64,000 nt of DNA from assembly GCA_965214325.1 (NCBI GenBank), contig CBDCBG010000005.1, positions 399,954 through 463,953 of the forward strand, given 5' to 3'. The position numbers were made by a program, and so were the translations under genes. This DNA comes from JAJEFO01 sp965214325 (GTDB lineage Bacteria; Pseudomonadota; Alphaproteobacteria; Rhodobacterales; Rhodobacteraceae). Below are positions 42,863 through 51,546 of this stretch, one piece after another; the stretch's first letter is position 1, and every line of letters begins with the position of its first letter. Below the pieces are notes generated by a model. That model saw only the letters and a list, made by a program, of their open reading frames with translations. It was not told the DNA's origin and searched no databases.

Positions 42863-43980
42863 GCGAGGCGGGCGAGACAGAAGACAAGGCGGCGCCACCC
42901 GCGCGGGCCGTGCCGCGCGCGACGAGGGTGTTGGCGGGACTGTTGATCCTCGGTGCACTGGCGGTCGTCGGGGTGAGCAGTTTCGTGATCGGCGGCTGGA
43001 ACTCCGGCCCCTCCCCCGTGGACCTGCCGGAAATGAACTCGGGCGACATCGTTGAACGAGCCGAAAACCTCGTGCCCCAGGCGGAAGGCCAGCCCGCCGC
43101 CGAGCAGGAAGCCGAAGCCGACGCGGAGACCGCTTCGGAGGCTTCCCCGGTCGACGACGCGTTCGCGGCCCGTCTGGCGGAGGAGGAGGCGCGGCTCGCG
43201 GAGCGCGCGCGGCTGGCGGCGGATTCGCCGCTCGCCCCGGCGGTCACCGCCGCGGCCGAGCTGGTGGAGCGGTGGAGACCCCGGGATCCGGAACCCGCTC
43301 CGGCAGGGGATGCGGCGAGCGCCGCCGCTCCGCAGGCACCTCCCCTGCAGCCGGCCTCGGTCGTGGTTCCCGATCAAGGTGCCGACACGCACGTCCTCGC
43401 GCGGGGAAGCGTGATCCCGGCCGTGCTGGAATCGTCGATCGATTCCGACCTGCCCGGGCTGGTTCGCGCCAAGGTCGCCGAGAACGTCTTCGACACCTTG
43501 ACCGGTGCCCGCCTGCTGATCCCGCGCGGGTCCTGGCTCGTCGGCACCTACGGTTCGGGCGCCCGGACCGGCCAGCGCCGCCTCTTCGTCTCCTGGACGG
43601 ATCTCCTGCTTCCGGACGGAACGCCGGTACCCCTCGGCGGCACGGGCTCCCTCGGGGCCGACGGCGCGAGCGGCGTCAAGGGCCGGCGATCGACGGGCAT
43701 CTGGACGGCGCTCGGCGCGGCGGCGCTTTTCGACCTTGCCGGAAACGCCTCCCAGATCCTGATCGCAACGGAGACCGGCCAGGCGCCTGAGCGGCAGGAC
43801 GGGCTGGCGGAGGTCCTGGGGACCGCCGTGGGCAATTCCACGTCGCAGGTCGGGCAACAGTACATCGGGGAGCTGCTGGACCGGGGCACGCGGTTCAAGG
43901 TCGATGCCGGCGCGCGCATGAACGTCGTCGTCGAGGAGGACATGCACCTTGCGGCACGGCCTGCCCGGGGAGCCTGGTGA
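42859..43980 (+). CDS. trbI: TrbI, VirB10-type channel protein
   Basis: The product has 373 residues. One inner-membrane helix (about 24-44) is followed by a Pro/Ala/Glu-rich linker and a C-terminal VirB10 domain with HVLARGSVIPAVLESSIDSD, LLIPRGSWLVGTYGSG and FVSWTDLLLPDGTPVPLGG. The GTG start overlaps the trbF stop. It spans the envelope and gates the outer-membrane pore. Confidence 0.92.
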   Translation: MSEAGETEDKAAPPARAVPRATRVLAGLLILGALAVVGVSSFVIGGWNSGPSPVDLPEMNSGDIVERAENLVPQAEGQPAAEQEAEADAETASEASPVDDAFAARLAEEEARLAERARLAADSPLAPAVTAAAELVERWRPRDPEPAPAGDAASAAAPQAPPLQPASVVVPDQGADTHVLARGSVIPAVLESSIDSDLPGLVRAKVAENVFDTLTGARLLIPRGSWLVGTYGSGARTGQRRLFVSWTDLLLPDGTPVPLGGTGSLGADGASGVKGRRSTGIWTALGAAALFDLAGNASQILIATETGQAPERQDGLAEVLGTAVGNSTSQVGQQYIGELLDRGTRFKVDAGARMNVVVEEDMHLAARPARGAW

Positions 43981-43981
43981 A

Positions 43982-44725
43982 ATGCGGCCGCGCTTCCTTT
44001 CCCTGCCCCTCGTCCTCCGCCTCGCGGCTGTCGCGGCCGTGCTCGTCACGAGCGCGGCAGCGGCCGCGCCGAACGCGACCACGGACATCCTCGCGCTCGT
44101 CCGGGCGATCGAGGCCGGCGGATACGACGACTACGAACGCCGCATCCCGATCCCGCCGCCGAAGCGGCTCACGGCGATGACGCTGGGCGAGGTGCTGGCA
44201 TGGCAGGCACGCGTCCGGGACGCCGGCGCGCCCTCCACCGCCGCGGGCGGCTACCAGGTGATCCGGGCGACGCTGGAACGCCTGGTCCGGAGCCACGGCC
44301 TTGACCCGGGCGCGCTTTTCGACGCCGCGATGCAGGACCGGCTGGCGCGGCTGCTGATTTCCGAATGCGGCGATCCGGGCCCGCCCTCGCGGCACGCGCG
44401 CTTCGCGGACTGCCTCGCCGGGATCTGGGCCGCGCTGCCGCTCGCGACCGGCCCGCAAAGGGGCCGGTCCGCCTACCGGGGCGTCGCGGGCAACCGCGCG
44501 CTCGCGCGGCCGGAAACGGTGCTCGCGGTCCTCGCCGGCCGGCCGGTCCCGCTGCCATCCGCTGGCACCCGTCATGAACCTGGAGCGGTCAGCGACGAGG
44601 AGGTGCTGGCCTTCGGCGCCGTGCGGCTGAGCCGGATCTCGACCGCCATGCGCGGCGCGGCGCTGGCCGGGACGCTCACCCCCTCGATCCGCGACTGGAG
44701 CCTCGATCCCTATGCCGTCGACTAA
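43982..44725 (+). CDS. Lysozyme-like exported protein
   Basis: The 247-residue protein begins MRPRFLSLPLVLRLAAVAAV with a signal peptide ending near SAAAAAPN. The core ALVRAIEAGGYDDYERR, LTAMTLGEVLAWQARVRD, STAAGGYQVIRATLERLV and FDAAMQDRLARLLISECG matches phage-lambda-type lysozyme/muramidase folds, where the first acidic residue is catalytic. It follows trbI by 1 bp and overlaps the Toprim gene by 14 bp. It probably opens peptidoglycan for assembly of the transfer apparatus, taking the place of TrbN/VirB1. Confidence 0.72.
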   Translation: MRPRFLSLPLVLRLAAVAAVLVTSAAAAAPNATTDILALVRAIEAGGYDDYERRIPIPPPKRLTAMTLGEVLAWQARVRDAGAPSTAAGGYQVIRATLERLVRSHGLDPGALFDAAMQDRLARLLISECGDPGPPSRHARFADCLAGIWAALPLATGPQRGRSAYRGVAGNRALARPETVLAVLAGRPVPLPSAGTRHEPGAVSDEEVLAFGAVRLSRISTAMRGAALAGTLTPSIRDWSLDPYAVD

Positions 44726-45821
44726 CGGAAAGCGCTCACGCCGGCCCGGGCAGGGCCTTGACGCGAAGCAGGTCCGGGCCGCGCTCAAGGCGCATGCCGA
44801 GGAGCTGTTCCGCGCGGCGTTCGGGGAGCCGGCCAGCCCCGGCGCGCACGAGTGGCGGGACAGGAAAGGCGCGGTCTCCATGGAGATGAGAGGCGAGGAC
44901 CGCGGTGTCTGGAACGACTTCTCCTCCGAAGGCGGCGACCTGTTCGACCTGGTCGCGATCACGCGTTTCGGCCTCCTGCGCGCGAAGGACGACTTCCCGA
45001 GAGTCCTCGAGGAGGCGGCGCGAATATGCAGCTTCGCGACGGGGCCCGCCGCCTGGCGCGGGTTCCCGAAGCCGGGCCCGCGGGAGGACACTGCGCCAGA
45101 GAAGGACGATGCCGCCCGGAAGGACAGGAACGCGGCGATCGTCATGGCGCTCATGGGCCGCATCCGCCCGGCGGCCGAAACGCCTGCGGCCGCCTACCTC
45201 GCCCGTCGCTGCGTCACGGACCTTCCGGAGACGGGGATGGGCTGGCTCCCGTCCGTTCCGGACCTGCCCGTCTTCGACCCGAAGCGCGCCGCTCTCCTCG
45301 TCTGGGGGCAGACCGACATCGGATGGCCCGCCGGCGGACAGCGCGTGCTGCTGACGCCCACCGGCCGAAAGCCGAAGACACGGGTCAGGAAGCCGTCTTT
45401 CGGGCGGATCCAGGGCTGTCCGGCGCGTTTCCCGGGACGGGAAGGGAACGGACAGTCTCCCCTGGTGGTGGCCGAATCGCCGGAAAGCGCGCTCTCGATC
45501 CGGCAGGCGACGGGACTGGAGGCCTGGGCAGTCTTCGGGGTGGGCAACTTCAGGGAAGCGCCGCTGCCGAAGGGACGCACGGTCATCCTCGCGCCGGACC
45601 GGGACGCGCGCGACAGCAAGGCCGGCCGCGCCTTCCGTCGCGCCGCGTTCGCCCAGCGGGCGCGGGGCGTCGAGCTCCTGATCGCGGAAGCGCCGGAGCC
45701 GGAGGGCAGCAAGAGGGACCTGAACGACACCCTTCAGCGCAAGGGCGACGATGCGGTGCGAGCCGCGGTCGACGGCGCGCGGGCGGTCACGGACGCAGAC
45801 ATGGAGGACCCGGACGCATGA
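44712..45821 (+). CDS. Toprim-domain protein, primase-like
   Basis: The 369-residue protein begins with a basic stretch, then an N-terminal region (MRGEDRGVWNDFSSEGGDLF) typical of phage/plasmid Toprim primase-helicase proteins. The Toprim motifs are VVAESPESALSIRQATG (Glu) and ILAPDRDARDSKAG (DxD). It lacks a helicase domain. It may prime complementary-strand synthesis in the recipient or act in replication of the element. Confidence 0.75.
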   Translation: MPSTNGKRSRRPGQGLDAKQVRAALKAHAEELFRAAFGEPASPGAHEWRDRKGAVSMEMRGEDRGVWNDFSSEGGDLFDLVAITRFGLLRAKDDFPRVLEEAARICSFATGPAAWRGFPKPGPREDTAPEKDDAARKDRNAAIVMALMGRIRPAAETPAAAYLARRCVTDLPETGMGWLPSVPDLPVFDPKRAALLVWGQTDIGWPAGGQRVLLTPTGRKPKTRVRKPSFGRIQGCPARFPGREGNGQSPLVVAESPESALSIRQATGLEAWAVFGVGNFREAPLPKGRTVILAPDRDARDSKAGRAFRRAAFAQRARGVELLIAEAPEPEGSKRDLNDTLQRKGDDAVRAAVDGARAVTDADMEDPDA

Positions 45822-46942
45822 CCCGCAAACGCAACCTTGCCGTGGCGGCACTCGTCGCCCTCGCGGGCCCCGCCCTTGCCGTGCCGGCCTTCTTCGTCGA
45901 GGACGGGCCCTTCTGGCTGGCCGGGCTGCCCCTCCTTGCCGGGATCCGGGCTGGCACGCTGCTCGCCCGGGCCGCCGCCATGTCCGGCTGGCTGGCCGTT
46001 CCGGCCGGGATCTGCGCGATCGGGCTGACGGGGATCGGCCACGCACCGGAGCTGGTCTGGCCCTGCGCGGCGGCCGTCGTGCTGACGCTCGCCCTCCTTG
46101 CCGCGCTCGCGGGGATCGGGCCCGTCACGGTCCTGACGACCCTTGCGCCCTTCTTCCCGGCCTCGCCGCTCCTCGTCCTGGCCGACGCGCTGCCCGGCGT
46201 GGGCATTGCAGGGCTCTGCATCGTCGCGCTCTGTTTCCTCGCGATCGAGCCCCTGCCCCGTTATCGGGGGGAGTGCCTCGCCGCGCTCGCCGCGGTGATC
46301 GCCGCCTTCAACCTCTTCGGGTGGGACCAGGCGTTTCGGGCCGGGCCGTCGGCGTGGGCAGGCTTTCCGGAGCCGCCGGGCGTGACCGGGCGCGGGCGGT
46401 GGATCGCGATCCGCGACTTCCTGCCCGAGGGTGCGGCGGCGGTTCTCGGCGAGGCCGTGTTCCGGGCCGAGGACCGGGCCGCCCTGGACTTCTGGTGCCG
46501 TGCGGCCGAGGCGCGGGACCTGACGCTGTTCGTCGGCGTCACGGAGACCTGGAACGGGACCGACCGTGGCGCGGTCTGGCGACTCGACCCGGAGTCCTGC
46601 GCGCCCGGGGGAGATCGCGTCGTCGCGGCGCGGGCCTGGCTGGGGATCCCCGGCGTCTCCGGGGACTGGCTCCCGATGCCGGACGCGGCCATCGGCGCGG
46701 CGGGTCCGGACGTCCTGGTCTGCCTGGAAGCCTTCCTGCCCTGGTCATGGGCGCGGCTGGCGCTGGCCGGCACGGCCCGCGACGTGGTCGTGATCTCCAA
46801 CGACGGCGCGTTCGGGACGCTGCCCGTGCCCGTCCTGCGCCGGAAGGCGGCGGGCGCGATGGCGGGGCTTCTCGGCCTCGGCATCGCCCACGCCGAGACC
46901 GGCCGAACGCTGCTGATGCGCGCGGAGGGGGCGCCCGAATGA
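45818..46942 (+). CDS. traB: TraB-like conjugal transfer protein (nitrilase fold)
   Basis: The 374-residue product has five to six N-terminal membrane helices (about residues 5-165) and a C-terminal carbon-nitrogen-hydrolase-like domain (ALDFWCRAAEARDLTLFVGV, VVVISNDGAFGTLPVPVLRR). This is the layout of Ti-plasmid TraB, related to apolipoprotein N-acyltransferase. The usual catalytic Cys is not obvious at the expected place (DVLVCLEAFLPW contains the best candidate). ATG 45818 and its stop both overlap neighbours by 4 bp. Confidence 0.72.
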   Translation: MTRKRNLAVAALVALAGPALAVPAFFVEDGPFWLAGLPLLAGIRAGTLLARAAAMSGWLAVPAGICAIGLTGIGHAPELVWPCAAAVVLTLALLAALAGIGPVTVLTTLAPFFPASPLLVLADALPGVGIAGLCIVALCFLAIEPLPRYRGECLAALAAVIAAFNLFGWDQAFRAGPSAWAGFPEPPGVTGRGRWIAIRDFLPEGAAAVLGEAVFRAEDRAALDFWCRAAEARDLTLFVGVTETWNGTDRGAVWRLDPESCAPGGDRVVAARAWLGIPGVSGDWLPMPDAAIGAAGPDVLVCLEAFLPWSWARLALAGTARDVVVISNDGAFGTLPVPVLRRKAAGAMAGLLGLGIAHAETGRTLLMRAEGAPE

Positions 46943-49818
46943 TGAGGTCGGGCATCAAGACGGGAATCGCGAGGACGGCCCGGATTCTGCGGCGGGTGTC
47001 CTCGAACCGCATTCTTCGACGGGTGATGCCGGAGCGGGCCGCGAAAGCCCTGAAACGCGCCCTCGCGGTCGCGGGCGCGTGCGCCTTCGCCGCGCTGATG
47101 GTCGCGGCCGGGCTGCCGATGCTGCACCGGTTCTACGCCATCGGCTGGATCGAGGCGCACTGGTACCACCCCGTCTTCGCCGCCCTCTGCATCCTGCCCG
47201 CCGTGATCGCCCACGCGGGCGCGGCCTATGCCGGGGCGCGCGGGGCGGCGTGGTGGCTCGCCTGGCTGCCCGGAATCGCGGTCTACGCGGCGTTCCCGTG
47301 GCCCGCAGACGGCGGCTGGCAGCCGATCTGGATCTTCGGCCACGCCTGGGACTGGGCGCGCACGATCCTCCTGCACTACGACACGGCGCCGCCCTTCGTC
47401 TTCAACAGCTTCGGGGCCTTCGTCGGCATGCTGACGGTGACGCTCGTGGCCGGCGGCAAGCTCTGGCTCGGCATGGCGAAGGCGGCCGGGCGACTCGGCC
47501 GCGACTCGGCCGCCGCCGCCGAGGACGCATTGCCCAGCGCGAAATGGGCGGCGCGCGGCGAGGTCGTGGACCGGTTCAGCGTCCCGGGCGGCATCGTGCT
47601 CGGCGAGCTGACCGATCCCGTGAAGGACAGCCCGCGCTTCGCGCCCGGGCGCCCGCTGTCCTGGGGCGGGCAAGGACGCGGCCAGCTGATCACCATGAGC
47701 CCGACGGACGGGAACGGCCACGTGCTCGTCACCTCCCAGGCCAGCGGATACAAGAGCACCGGCCTCGTGATCCCGAACATCCTGACCTACAAGGATCCGA
47801 TCGTCGTCTTCGACCCGAAGTGCGAGCTCTACGCCAGGACGCACAAGGCGCGCGAGGACATGGAGTTCAAGCCCGTGGTGATCGACGAGACGAATGGCTT
47901 CGATCCGGCACGGCTGATCGCTGCGCTCGCGGTCGACCACCCCAGCGCGTACCTCCGGCTGGCGAAGATGGTGATCCCGAAGGGCCATGGCGGAATCGAG
48001 AACTCGCAGTATTTCAAGGATGCGGCGACCTCCCTCTTCACTGCTCTCCTCGCCCACTACGGCGGGACAGGATCCACGAGCATCCTCCAGGACATCGCGC
48101 GGGTCCTGTCCCGCCCGCCGAACGACGTCCACTCCGAGCTCTGGGGGACTCTCTCCGAGGCGACGCCACCCTTCGTCAGGAACGAGATCGCGTCGCTGAA
48201 GGGCATGGACCCGAAATTCTGGTACAGCGTCAAGACGGAGATCACCAACCAGTTGCTGTTCTGCTCGCTGCCGGACGTGGCGCGCTACATCACGATGAAG
48301 GTGGGCAGCGAACTGCCGTCGCAGGTCGTCGACCCGCGTTGCGACATATTCCTCAACATCCCCCAGAACGTCGCCGAGGACTTTGCGCCGATGCTGCGGC
48401 TCATGCTCGGAACCATGCTGACCGCCGCTCAGCTGATCGAGGTCAACGAGGCGCCGCGCGCGCGGCGGCTGTTCCTGATCGACGAGGCGGCGAAGCTCGG
48501 CAACATGGACATCCTGGAGAACATCCGTGACCGCGGCCGCTCCCTCGGACTGCACCTGATGATGTTCTACCAGACGCCGGGCGAGATCGAGCGGCTGTGG
48601 GGACGCGCCGGCATGACGTCGTGGAAGGACGGATGCTCGGCGACGATAATGGGCCCGGTGTCGAGCCGCACCAGCGCCGGGGAAGTGTCCGCGATGATCG
48701 GGACGCGGACGCTGCGCGTGCGGACGGAGAGCACGTCCTCGTCGAGCCAGGTCCTGTCGCCGATGTCGGGCAACGTCAGCAAGTCGGAGAGCGAGCAGCT
48801 GCGCGACGTGCCCCTGCTCAGCCCGACCGAGATCAGCCAGCTGCCCACCCACGCGTCGATCATCACGGCGACCGGCCGGCCGCCGATCCTGGCGAGCAAG
48901 GCGATCTGGTTCACGCGCGACGACATGCAGGGACGGGTCCGAAGCACGAAGGAGATCCGGGACGAGCTTGCAGTGACCCGCGCACAGGAGGAGTTGACGA
49001 AGCGGCTCCGGGAAATGTCCGGCACCGCCGACGGCGACGGCGCGGCAGGGAGCAGGCAGCCGCCTTCGGATCCGGAACCCGCGGGCAAGCAGTCCCCTGA
49101 CAAGGGTGAGGGGCCCGTGTCGAACCCGGTCGCTTCCGAAGAGGCCGTGGAGGCCTTCCTGTCCGAGCGCGCGAGGGCGAGCGGGCCTCGGGAAGCGGAA
49201 ACCGATCACGAGGCGAAGACGGAAGAAGGGACCCCGGCCGGTGCGGCCGAGGCCGGGGAAACGGCGACACCGACCACCGGTGTCAGGCCGGCGCCCTTCG
49301 GCGAGACCGGAAGCGCGGAAACGAACCGGTCCGCCCCGCCTGGCGACCTGGATGCTGGGACGGCCGAGGACGCGACCGATGTGACGCCGGATGCGCACCG
49401 GACCGAGAGGGAAACGACGCTCTCAGAGGACGCGGGCGACGAGTCCGGAATGCCGGATGCGGAAACCGGTCACGAGGCGAAGACGCGGGACGGAACGCCT
49501 CCGGAGATGGCCGAGGCCGGGGCAACGGCCACCGGCGGCGAAGCGGAGCCCCCTGCCGGCAAGGCCGGTCTGGCAGGAACGGAGAAGAAGCCTGCGACGG
49601 CTGCCGCGGTCGCATGGACAACGGCGGAGGGCGTACGGTTCGCGCGCCTGGTCGAGGACGGGCTGTCGTTCGCGGAGATCGCGGCGGACATGAGCAAGAG
49701 CACGGCCGAAGTCGTGGCATGGAGCGACAGGCAGCTTGCGCGTGGGCTCGTGGCCGGCGGCGCCGGGGACCCCGGCGGAGAACAGGGCGCCGGGCCGGAA
49801 GGCGACGGCCCGGGATGA
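46939..49818 (+). CDS. traG: TraG/VirD4-type coupling protein with long C-terminal extension
   Basis: The 959-residue coupling protein has N-terminal transmembrane helices (about 35-170). The ATPase domain has a TraG-type P-loop SQASGYKSTG near residue 267, IVVFDPKCELYARTHKARED and Walker B-like RRLFLIDEAAKLGNMDILEN. After about residue 690 comes an acidic, repetitive extension with two copies of HEAKT..GTP..AEAG.TAT and a final helix-turn-helix-like segment (LSFAEIAADMSKSTAEVVAW). ATG 46939 overlaps the traB stop and the traG stop overlaps the next small gene. Confidence 0.9.
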   Translation: MMRSGIKTGIARTARILRRVSSNRILRRVMPERAAKALKRALAVAGACAFAALMVAAGLPMLHRFYAIGWIEAHWYHPVFAALCILPAVIAHAGAAYAGARGAAWWLAWLPGIAVYAAFPWPADGGWQPIWIFGHAWDWARTILLHYDTAPPFVFNSFGAFVGMLTVTLVAGGKLWLGMAKAAGRLGRDSAAAAEDALPSAKWAARGEVVDRFSVPGGIVLGELTDPVKDSPRFAPGRPLSWGGQGRGQLITMSPTDGNGHVLVTSQASGYKSTGLVIPNILTYKDPIVVFDPKCELYARTHKAREDMEFKPVVIDETNGFDPARLIAALAVDHPSAYLRLAKMVIPKGHGGIENSQYFKDAATSLFTALLAHYGGTGSTSILQDIARVLSRPPNDVHSELWGTLSEATPPFVRNEIASLKGMDPKFWYSVKTEITNQLLFCSLPDVARYITMKVGSELPSQVVDPRCDIFLNIPQNVAEDFAPMLRLMLGTMLTAAQLIEVNEAPRARRLFLIDEAAKLGNMDILENIRDRGRSLGLHLMMFYQTPGEIERLWGRAGMTSWKDGCSATIMGPVSSRTSAGEVSAMIGTRTLRVRTESTSSSSQVLSPMSGNVSKSESEQLRDVPLLSPTEISQLPTHASIITATGRPPILASKAIWFTRDDMQGRVRSTKEIRDELAVTRAQEELTKRLREMSGTADGDGAAGSRQPPSDPEPAGKQSPDKGEGPVSNPVASEEAVEAFLSERARASGPREAETDHEAKTEEGTPAGAAEAGETATPTTGVRPAPFGETGSAETNRSAPPGDLDAGTAEDATDVTPDAHRTERETTLSEDAGDESGMPDAETGHEAKTRDGTPPEMAEAGATATGGEAEPPAGKAGLAGTEKKPATAAAVAWTTAEGVRFARLVEDGLSFAEIAADMSKSTAEVVAWSDRQLARGLVAGGAGDPGGEQGAGPEGDGPG

Positions 49819-49937
49819 AGCGGCGGCGGACGATCCTGCGGCCCGGCGCTGTGACGCGCAAGGCGTCGACGTTCCTGAAGCGTCTGGCGGGGCGAAGGCC
49901 GGGCCGGCGGTTTCCGCGCCGGAGGCGGGAAAGGTGA
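49815..49937 (+). CDS. Possible 40-aa Arg/Lys-rich peptide gene
   Basis: The frame MKRRRTILRPGAVTRKASTF continues to RPGRRFPRRRRER. It starts in ATGA with the traG stop and ends in GTGA with the next gene, the same coupling used across the operon. More than a third of its residues are Arg or Lys, so it could bind nucleic acid. No homologue is known to me. The alternative is that the downstream gene starts earlier and this frame is chance. Confidence 0.4.
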   Translation: MKRRRTILRPGAVTRKASTFLKRLAGRRPGRRFPRRRRER

Positions 49938-50428
49938 CCTATGGCGGCAAAAAGCCGCGGAAGCGGGCCGATTCCGCGCCTGGCACCGGCGAGACCGGGC
50001 CGGAATCCCCCTGGAGCCGCGCAGGCGTCCCTCCAGGGGAGCTCGCGTGGCCGGCCGCCGCGACCCGAAAAACCGGCTTGAGGGGCATTCTCGGGCGTCC
50101 GAGAGGGCCGGCTTCCGGAAACGGGCACGAAATTGCCGAAGACGGCCCGACCGACGCCGCCCCGGTCAACGTGGCGCCCTGGACATGGGAGATCCTGCCG
50201 CACGTGAGCGAGACCCGCGACGGCTCGGCCCTGACGCGGCTCATGGACCGGATCGCGTGGCACGCGACCCTGACCGACTCCCGTTACGTCCTGCACGCGG
50301 AACGGCTCCGGCGGCGAAGGGAAAGCCTGGTCGCGCGGGGGCTGGTCCGCCTTGCCGCGCTTCTTGCGCGCCGGCCGAGCGGCCCCCCGGCCTGGCTCGC
50401 CGAAGACAGGCGGGACGAGGACAAATGA
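49934..50428 (+). CDS. Hypothetical protein in the transfer operon
   Basis: From GTG 49934 the product has 164 residues. The N-terminal half is basic, Pro/Gly-rich and probably disordered. The C-terminal half (TWEILPHVSETRDGSALTRL, WHATLTDSRYVLHAERLRRR) is helical with a charged end. Its stop overlaps the traF ATG by 4 bp. I recognise no domain. Confidence 0.5.
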   Translation: MTYGGKKPRKRADSAPGTGETGPESPWSRAGVPPGELAWPAAATRKTGLRGILGRPRGPASGNGHEIAEDGPTDAAPVNVAPWTWEILPHVSETRDGSALTRLMDRIAWHATLTDSRYVLHAERLRRRRESLVARGLVRLAALLARRPSGPPAWLAEDRRDEDK

Positions 50429-50841
50429 ACGTGTCTGCGGTGTTCCCTCGACCGGTGCTGCTTGGGGTCGTGGCCACGGTCGCGATCCTGGCGGCGGTCG
50501 GCATTGCCGCCTCGGCGGGGCTGATACTGGGGAACGCCAGCACGTCCGTGCCGCGCGGCCTGTACCGGAAGGCCGGCCCGGACGCGGCGACCTACGTCAC
50601 GTTCTGCCTCGGCGCGCGGCACCGGTCGGCGGCCTGGTACCGGCACTTCTGCTCGCCGGACGACCCGGACGGTCTCTGGATCCTGAAGCGCGTCGCCGAA
50701 ATCCGGGAAGGCCATGTCAAGGTCGAGGGCGACGGACCTCGCCCCCTCGACAGTCGCGTCCTTGGGCCGATCCGCGCAGAGGAGATACGAGGCTGGTGGC
50801 GTCCGGTGATTCAGTTGGGGACCCGGAGCGATGACGGCTGA
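50425..50841 (+). CDS. traF: TraF, S26-type conjugal transfer peptidase
   Basis: The 138-residue protein has an N-terminal helix and the catalytic Ser motif NASTSVPRGLYRKAG (SxPxGxY pattern). The likely catalytic Lys is in LWILKRVAEIREGHVKVEGD, and the LDSRVLGPIRAEEIRGW end is typical of TraF/signal-peptidase-like enzymes. In RP4 and Ti systems TraF matures and cyclises the TrbC pilin. It overlaps the next gene by 11 bp. Confidence 0.85.
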   Translation: MNVSAVFPRPVLLGVVATVAILAAVGIAASAGLILGNASTSVPRGLYRKAGPDAATYVTFCLGARHRSAAWYRHFCSPDDPDGLWILKRVAEIREGHVKVEGDGPRPLDSRVLGPIRAEEIRGWWRPVIQLGTRSDDG

Positions 50842-51508
50842 GGCAGTGGCGGCGAAGCGCGACACGCTCGATCCGGCCGACGTCCTCGGCGACGGAGAGA
50901 GTCTCGACGCCCTGGATGCCAAGATAGCGCGCGTGATCGCGCGCGAGGAGCGTCGTGCCATCGGGATGCTCCGCAGGACCGGGTATTTCCAGGAGGCGAC
51001 AACGAACGACGAGTTCGAGAGCCTCATCCGGGAATGGTTGCTGACCAAGGAGCGTCAGCCCTCCCCGCTTGCCGGTCTCGAGGCCCAGCGGGAGGCGCGT
51101 TACGCGGGCCGCCGGGCCAGGGACGCCCGGCGCAAGGCCCTTCTCGGCGGGTTCGTGGTGGCGCAGTGCCGGCACAAGCCCGACGTTCACTCCGCGCTGG
51201 CACCGGACATCAGGGACTGGCTGCTGTCGCACCGGAACGCGAAGGTAGGCGCAAGGAACGTCGAGGCCCTGTCGGGGTTCCTCGCGGATCCCGAGCACAA
51301 GGGCGTGTCCGCCGCGCCTGCCATCTCGCGGAAGGCGACGCGTGAACGGACGCATCGGCTGATCCTGCTGGGCGCTTGGGTGCTGGCCCGGCGCGAGGAA
51401 CTCAAGGGGCTCCGGGACCTGGTCGCCGACGAGCTGGCGCGGTTTCTCGAGCAGGGCCAGCGCGTGGACCGCCACAAGGCGCTGCTGAAGGACGTGCTCG
51501 GCAAGTGA
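50831..51508 (+). CDS. Uncharacterised transfer-region protein
   Basis: The 225-residue helical protein starts MTAEAVAAKRDTLDPADVLG and overlaps traF by 11 bp. The C-terminal segment ATRERTHRLILLGAWVLARR recalls small relaxosome accessory proteins of the TraC/TraD/MobC kind, but the resemblance is weak. It is the last gene of the plus-strand operon and is convergent with the AbiEii gene 38 bp downstream. Confidence 0.6.
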   Translation: MTAEAVAAKRDTLDPADVLGDGESLDALDAKIARVIAREERRAIGMLRRTGYFQEATTNDEFESLIREWLLTKERQPSPLAGLEAQREARYAGRRARDARRKALLGGFVVAQCRHKPDVHSALAPDIRDWLLSHRNAKVGARNVEALSGFLADPEHKGVSAAPAISRKATRERTHRLILLGAWVLARREELKGLRDLVADELARFLEQGQRVDRHKALLKDVLGK

Positions 51509-51546
51509 AGTGACGAGACGGAGCGCCGCAGGGATCCTGCCGAACG

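Noticed and set aside
46261..49398. 1045-codon open frame antisense to traG and traB
   Set aside because: Product is low-complexity Arg/Gly/His-rich sequence without domains; it mirrors strong coding signal on the plus strand in GC-rich DNA.
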